From an uncultured Bacteroidia bacterium (GTDB lineage: Bacteria; Bacteroidota; Bacteroidia; Bacteroidales; UBA932): a DNA stretch of 34,325 nucleotides. The DNA is taken from NCBI GenBank assembly GCA_902789435.1, contig CADAOA010000012.1, positions 1-34,325 on the forward strand, written 5' to 3'. The notes beneath the pieces were generated by a model that was not told the DNA's origin, made no database searches, and saw only the letters and a list, made by a program, of their open reading frames with translations. Shown piece after piece: positions 30,190 through 34,325 of this stretch (positions within the stretch are counted from its first letter, which is position 1; each line of letters begins with the position of its first letter). A program made the position numbers and the translations under genes.

Positions 30190-32691
30190 ATGAAAGATAC
30201 CGACCAACTGGAAAACAAGATAGGATTCGGCTTCGTGCGAGAAAGGATCAAAGGCCGATGCTCAACGGCATACGCATCGCAAAGGGCTGAGGACGAGACC
30301 ATTTCTTCAGATCCGGAAGAAATCCTCCGTCGTCAGGGATTGGTGGATGAGATGATTCAGATCTCGATTATGGAGAGCAAGTTCCCACAGGGGGGCTTTA
30401 CGGATTGCACGGGTTTTCTCCCTTCTCTGAAGAAGGAGAGCAGCGCCATCTCGGTGGAAAACATGAAGAAGCTCTCCGATTTTATGGGAAATCTCAGGAG
30501 CGTCACCTCTTTCCTTTCTTCCACAAAGGAGGAGAAATATCCTTTCCTTAAGGCTCTGGCTCTTCCCATCCAGTATTATCCGGCAGTCAATGCCAAGATA
30601 GATTCCATCTTGGACAAGAACGGGCTGGTAAAGGATACGGCATCCGCTGAACTTCACAAAATATCCTCCGAGCTCCGCCAGGCCCAGAGTTCCGTCAGCC
30701 GAAGGATAGAATCCCTTCTGAAAAAAGCAAAGGCGGACAATCTGGCGGATGAGGATGCAACCATATCGGTAAGGGATGGCAAGATGCTCATTCCGGTGAA
30801 CGCCACCAGCAAGAGAAGCATTCCGGGTATCGTCCAGGACGCTTCCGCATCCGGCAAGACCTTCTTCATAGAACCTATGGAAGTGGTGGAACTCAACAAC
30901 CGTATCCGCCGCCTGACATTCGACCGCCAGAGGGAGATTGCCCGCATCCTTATGGAGTTCACCGATTTCCTGCGGCCTTATATTCCGGAACTTATGGATG
31001 GGGCAAAGTTCATCGGAGAGGTGGATTTCATCCGCTCCAAGGCTGAGTGTGCCGGAGGAATGAGGGCCGGAATGCCGGTTTTGTCGGAGGACGGGTCGCT
31101 GAGGATTTACGAGGGAAGGCATCCTCTTCTGGAGTCCGCCCTGACAAAGGAGGGCAAGAAGATTGTCCCTACGGATCTCGTGCTTACAAAAGACAAGCAC
31201 ATTCTCGTGATTTCCGGTCCGAATGCCGGCGGAAAGTCTGTAGCCCTGAAGACAGTGGGCATCCTTCAGTATATGTTCCAGTGGGGTATGCCTACCACCT
31301 GCAGCCAGAAAAGCGAATTCCCGGTTTTCGACAACATCCTCATTGACATCGGCGACCAGCAGAGCCTGGAGAACGACCTTTCCACCTACAGCTCCCACCT
31401 TCTGAACATGAGGAACCTGCTCAAGGCCGCTTCGGACCGTACGCTGGTCCTGATAGACGAGTTTGGAAGCGGAACCGAGCCTGCGGCTGGCGGCGCTATC
31501 GCCCAGACAATTCTCGAGGAACTTGAGGAAAGGGGAACCTACGGAGTCATTACCACGCATTACACAAACCTGAAAGTCTATGCAGAGGGAAGCAAGGGCG
31601 TTGTCAACGGCGCAATGCTGTTCGACAGCGTGAACATAGCTCCTCTGTACAAGCTGGAGATAGGGGTTCCGGGCAATTCCTTCGCCTTTGACCTGGCAAG
31701 GAAGATGGGCCTTCCGGAGCATATCGTCAAGAAAGCCGAAGAGAAGGCCGGCGAAGATTTCATAGACCTTGAAAAACAGCTCCGCACGATTTCCAAAAAC
31801 CGCAGGAAACTGGAAGACAAGCTTGCCCGTATCCGCAATACGGACAAGACCCTGGAGAGTGTCACCGAGAAATATTCCAAGGAACTTTCAGATATCCGCC
31901 AGACCAAGAAGCAGATAATCGAGCAGGCCAAGGAGGAGGCTCGCCAGATAATCGCCGAGGCCAACAGGAAGGTTGAATCCACCATCAAGAAAATCAAGGA
32001 AGCCCAGGCGGAGAAGGAAGCCACCAAGAAAGCCCGCCAGGCCCTCAAGGATGCCGGAGAGAAGATAGAGAACAAACCGGACACCGACCAGGACAGGAAG
32101 ATCGAGGCCAAGATGAAATCTCTCCAGGAACGCCAGGCCAGAAGGGAGGAAAGAAAGGCCAGAAGAGAAAAGCAGCAGCCTCAGGCAAAAGCTGAAGAGC
32201 CGAAAGTCCTCAAGCTTGAGCCGGGCTGCAAGGTCAAGGTACAGGGCAGCGGCCTGATAGGGGAAGTCATCAAGATCGAGGGCAAGAATGTCACCATCTC
32301 CGTTGGAGACATAACCAGCCGCGTGAAGAAAGACTCCGTGACCGTAATTTCCAACAAGGAGTTCCAGAGCCAGGCCGCAGCCAAGCCATCATCGCTTAGG
32401 AATTACTCCATAACCTTGGACGAGAGCATTAGCAAGCGCAAACTTTCCTTCAAAGACGAGATAGACATCAGGGGCCAGAGGCTTGATGAAGCTCTCATGA
32501 CTGTCTCCAAATTCATCGATGACGCCACTCTCGTGGGAGCCTCCAAGGTCAGGATCCTTCACGGCAAGGGCACCGGTGTCCTCAAGGAAGAAATCCGCAA
32601 ATGGCTCAAGACAAATCCTGCAGTAGCAAGCTGCCAAGATGAAGATGTCCGCCTCGGAGGAGCCGGAATAACCGTCGTCGAACTAAATTAA
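30190..32691 (+). CDS. mutS2: MutS2 ATPase/endonuclease
   Basis: 833 residues. It starts with the LENKIGF element typical of MutS2. Core/lever helices follow to about 300. The ABC-type ATPase has Walker A GPNAGGKS (343-350), a signature region STYSSHL and Walker B LVLIDEFGSGTEP. A long coiled coil rich in Lys, Glu and Ala runs from about 520 to 680. A KOW-like segment (LEPGCKVKVQGSGLIGEV) comes next, and a C-terminal Smr domain (DIRGQRLDEAL, then LHGKGTGVLKEEI). MutS2 lacks the mismatch-recognition domain of MutS. It limits homologous recombination and, in Bacillus, acts on collided ribosomes. The catalytic LHGKGTG of Smr is intact. It is cotranscribed with the PHP gene. Confidence 0.97.
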   Translation: MKDTDQLENKIGFGFVRERIKGRCSTAYASQRAEDETISSDPEEILRRQGLVDEMIQISIMESKFPQGGFTDCTGFLPSLKKESSAISVENMKKLSDFMGNLRSVTSFLSSTKEEKYPFLKALALPIQYYPAVNAKIDSILDKNGLVKDTASAELHKISSELRQAQSSVSRRIESLLKKAKADNLADEDATISVRDGKMLIPVNATSKRSIPGIVQDASASGKTFFIEPMEVVELNNRIRRLTFDRQREIARILMEFTDFLRPYIPELMDGAKFIGEVDFIRSKAECAGGMRAGMPVLSEDGSLRIYEGRHPLLESALTKEGKKIVPTDLVLTKDKHILVISGPNAGGKSVALKTVGILQYMFQWGMPTTCSQKSEFPVFDNILIDIGDQQSLENDLSTYSSHLLNMRNLLKAASDRTLVLIDEFGSGTEPAAGGAIAQTILEELEERGTYGVITTHYTNLKVYAEGSKGVVNGAMLFDSVNIAPLYKLEIGVPGNSFAFDLARKMGLPEHIVKKAEEKAGEDFIDLEKQLRTISKNRRKLEDKLARIRNTDKTLESVTEKYSKELSDIRQTKKQIIEQAKEEARQIIAEANRKVESTIKKIKEAQAEKEATKKARQALKDAGEKIENKPDTDQDRKIEAKMKSLQERQARREERKARREKQQPQAKAEEPKVLKLEPGCKVKVQGSGLIGEVIKIEGKNVTISVGDITSRVKKDSVTVISNKEFQSQAAAKPSSLRNYSITLDESISKRKLSFKDEIDIRGQRLDEALMTVSKFIDDATLVGASKVRILHGKGTGVLKEEIRKWLKTNPAVASCQDEDVRLGGAGITVVELN

Positions 32692-32692
32692 A

Positions 32693-32723
32693 TTTGTGTA
32701 AACAAAAAAAAATCATATCTTTA
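32693..32723 (+). promoter_or_regulatory. Promoter of the exported J-like/TonB-like gene
   Basis: TTTG (32693-32696), a 19-nt spacer and TATCTTTA (32716-32723). The -33 box is perfect and the -7 box differs from TAnnTTTG only in the last base. The start would be near 32730, 19 nt before the ATG. Confidence 0.68.
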
Positions 32724-32748
32724 CACCGACAACAAACAATATTGCTTT

Positions 32749-33672
32749 ATGAAGAGACTGTTAATTCTTTTAGCTTTTGTGCTTGCAGCCTCTGCGATTT
32801 GGGCACAAAGCGATATGACGGCGGAAGACCTTATGTCGGGAGACAACAGGTCTTTGTATGAGGTTTTGGGCGTTTCCCAAAACGCAGTAGTAACCTACAA
32901 TTCTTTAAAGAAGGTCTTCAATGAGAATTATCCTTCGAAGAGAGAGGTTAATCTGGATAATCTTGATGAAATCAGAAAAGGCGTAGTTGCATTTTCCGTT
33001 CTTTCTGACGCTGAGCTCCAGACCAAGTATGATGTAGCTGGTTTAAAGGCAATCAGCGACAAGGTTTCGGTACCGAATATGTCAATACCTATGTATGACG
33101 GGGAACCTTGGGGTGCAGTCTTCCATTCAAAATGCCTGCTTCAGGTAAAGTATCCTGAGAAGGAATATAGGGCCAAGCACTGGGGAGCGGTCAAGCTCAG
33201 TTATGTACTTGGCGCAGACAAGAGTATCCGTGATGTCAAGATTGAGGAATCTTCTGGCTATGAGGCTCTTGACAAGGCGGCTTTGAAGGCTTTCAACAAG
33301 GTTGCAAAGAAAGATGCCAAGCATCTCCAGCCAGCAATCAGTCTTACAAACGGAACCCCGGTTGATACAAGGATGGAATTCGGAATCCGTTTCGACAAAC
33401 GCCATGTCAGCATCGTTGGCTCTCCTGAACATGTGGCAACTCCTAGGGGATGGGAGTATGTCTCGGGCAAGTACGATTATACCACCTGGCAGAGATCTGT
33501 CAATAACAACTACTTAGATGGAACCCTCCCTCCAAGGATGGGTCCGAATTCCAGAGTCACGCACTCGATGTATGGAGGCGACTATGGGAGAACAGCCCCT
33601 TACCAGGACAGCCGCGGGTACAGTGTTAACGTGGACAAAACGGCACCTGGACCTGCCAAGGCAGGGCGTTAG
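32749..33672 (+). CDS. Exported protein: degenerate J-like domain plus TonB-like domain
   Basis: 307 residues with a signal peptide (MKRLLILLAFVLAASAIWAQ). Residues 36-96 follow the DnaJ J-domain plan: LYEVLGVSQNA (helix I start), LKKVFNENYPSK in place of the usual KYHPDK, then helices ending AFSVLSDAELQTKYD, close to the classical LSD-x-x-x-R-x-x-YD. The HPD tripeptide is YPS, so stimulation of DnaK is not expected, and the protein is exported anyway. Residues about 115-205 (VKYPEKEYRAKHWGAVKLSY, DVKIEESSGYEALDKAAL) resemble a TonB_C domain. The tail is Tyr/Gly/Arg-rich and probably disordered. The J-like reading is mine from the pattern and needs a structural check. It ends 2 nt from convergent metK. 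Confidence 0.75.
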   Translation: MKRLLILLAFVLAASAIWAQSDMTAEDLMSGDNRSLYEVLGVSQNAVVTYNSLKKVFNENYPSKREVNLDNLDEIRKGVVAFSVLSDAELQTKYDVAGLKAISDKVSVPNMSIPMYDGEPWGAVFHSKCLLQVKYPEKEYRAKHWGAVKLSYVLGADKSIRDVKIEESSGYEALDKAALKAFNKVAKKDAKHLQPAISLTNGTPVDTRMEFGIRFDKRHVSIVGSPEHVATPRGWEYVSGKYDYTTWQRSVNNNYLDGTLPPRMGPNSRVTHSMYGGDYGRTAPYQDSRGYSVNVDKTAPGPAKAGR

Positions 33673-33674
33673 GA

Positions 33675-34325
33675 TTACTGTCTGATTCCGAAATAGTCTT
33701 TGATCTTACCTACCGAGTCTGTAAGTTCCCATCCGAAGAACTGGACTTTCTTCCTGATCTTCTTTCCGTCGCGGAGAAGCGTAACCTCCTTTGTATAAGG
33801 CTTTCTTCCCATGTGCCCATAAGCGGCGCAAGGCTCGTAGATAGGGTTCTTCAGACCGAATTTCTCGATAATCTTTGCCGGGCGCAGGTCGAATATTTTT
33901 CCGACAGCCTCGGCGATCTGGCCGTTTGTCAGAGTCTTGCCGTTTTTCTTTGCCTTGGTCGTGCCGAAGGTGTTGATGAAGATGCTCAGAGGCCTTGCCA
34001 CTCCGATGGCGTATGAAATCTGGATCTGGACTTCATCTGCAACTCCTGCAGCAACCAGGTTCTTGGCGATGTATCTTCCGGCGTAGGCCGCGCTGCGGTC
34101 CACCTTGCTCGGGTCTTTTCCGCTGAGGGCTCCGCCGCCGTGGGCTCCTCTTCCGCCATAAGTGTCAACGATAATCTTTCTGCCGGTAAGGCCGGTATCT
34201 CCGTGAGGTCCGCCGATGACGAACTTTCCGGTAGGGTTTACATAGAGCTTGTAGCCTTTGGCAAAGAGCTTCTTGATGTTCTCAGGCATGTTCTTGAGCA
34301 TCCTCGGGATGACGATGTTCTGGAC
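33675..34325 (-). CDS. metK: S-adenosylmethionine synthetase, 3' half (cut by window edge)
   Basis: 217 codons are visible; the frame is open through the last base, so the N-terminal half lies outside the window. Conserved MetK blocks are present: [36 protein letters not shown] (active-site Lys and Asp region), [11 protein letters not shown], then YGHMGRK near the end. A complete Bacteroidota enzyme has about 430 residues, so half is seen. It makes S-adenosylmethionine from methionine and ATP in the cytosol. No frameshift is visible. It is convergent with the J-like/TonB-like gene with only 2 nt between stops, and no terminator hairpin is apparent. Confidence 0.97.
   Translation of the reverse strand, partial: VQNIVIPRMLKNMPENIKKLFAKGYKLYVNPTGKFVIGGPHGDTGLTGRKIIVDTYGGRGAHGGGALSGKDPSKVDRSAAYAGRYIAKNLVAAGVADEVQIQISYAIGVARPLSIFINTFGTTKAKKNGKTLTNGQIAEAVGKIFDLRPAKIIEKFGLKNPIYEPCAAYGHMGRKPYTKEVTLLRDGKKIRKKVQFFGWELTDSVGKIKDYFGIRQ

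Noticed and set aside
30307-31722. 471-codon open frame on the minus strand
   Set aside because: It lies wholly opposite mutS2, whose domains are intact. The antisense protein has no family motif and its frame is a by-product of codon bias.

Overview
The window reads as a chromosomal segment of a member of the Bacteroidota, most likely an uncultured gut- or rumen-type Bacteroidales. The signs are promoters of the TTTG / TAnnTTTG type, few recognisable Shine-Dalgarno sites, SPII lipoproteins, fimbrillin-like and BspA-like surface proteins, DUF6249, DUF5686, DUF4465 and C69 proteins, a FeoA-FeoB fusion, and a BlaI / M56-TonB / TPR operon. Genus cannot be fixed from the sequence alone. There is no rRNA, CRISPR array, insertion sequence or prophage. 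One tRNA gene is present (Glu, anticodon CUC).

Layout. (1) 1-5360 is accessory-looking and partly AT-richer: an unrecognised exported protein, an HExxH lipoprotein, a DUF6249 membrane protein, and a fimbrillin-like/BspA-repeat surface lipoprotein. A 39-codon gene (5111-5230) lies in the leader of that lipoprotein, behind a good promoter and a leader hairpin. (2) 5382-18190 is a tight nine-gene minus-strand run ending at a hairpin terminator. In transcription order it encodes a beta-lactamase-fold serine hydrolase lipoprotein, a PlsC-like acyltransferase, a beta-ketoacyl-ACP synthase, a dedicated ACP, an MMPL/RND exporter, a RetSat/CrtI-like FAD oxidoreductase, a LolA-like carrier, a DUF5686 outer-membrane protein and an M20 dipeptidase. 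Four of the gene junctions overlap by 4 nt or abut or nearly so. I read it as a lipid or polyene assembly-and-export pathway, and it is the best candidate here for an undescribed system. (3) 18301-21181, divergent from it, is a BlaI-type repressor, an M56 (BlaR1-like) sensor protease fused to a TonB C-terminal domain, and a TPR protein. The arrangement copies the classical divergent bla regulon, with the lipid operon in the place of the beta-lactamase gene.

(4) 21194-25540 holds a small outer-membrane protein, tRNA-Glu with its own promoter and a UUCG-loop terminator, FeoAB ferrous iron transport, and a DUF4465 lipoprotein. (5) 25545-32691 is mostly conserved housekeeping: C69 peptidase, a small Spy-like periplasmic protein, CdaA diadenylate cyclase, ComF phosphoribosyltransferase, a PHP phosphatase and MutS2. 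(6) 32693-34325 holds an exported protein whose N-terminal part looks like a J-domain without its HPD motif, followed by a TonB-like domain, and then the 3' half of metK, cut by the window edge.

All functional statements come from reading protein motifs by eye. No database search was run.
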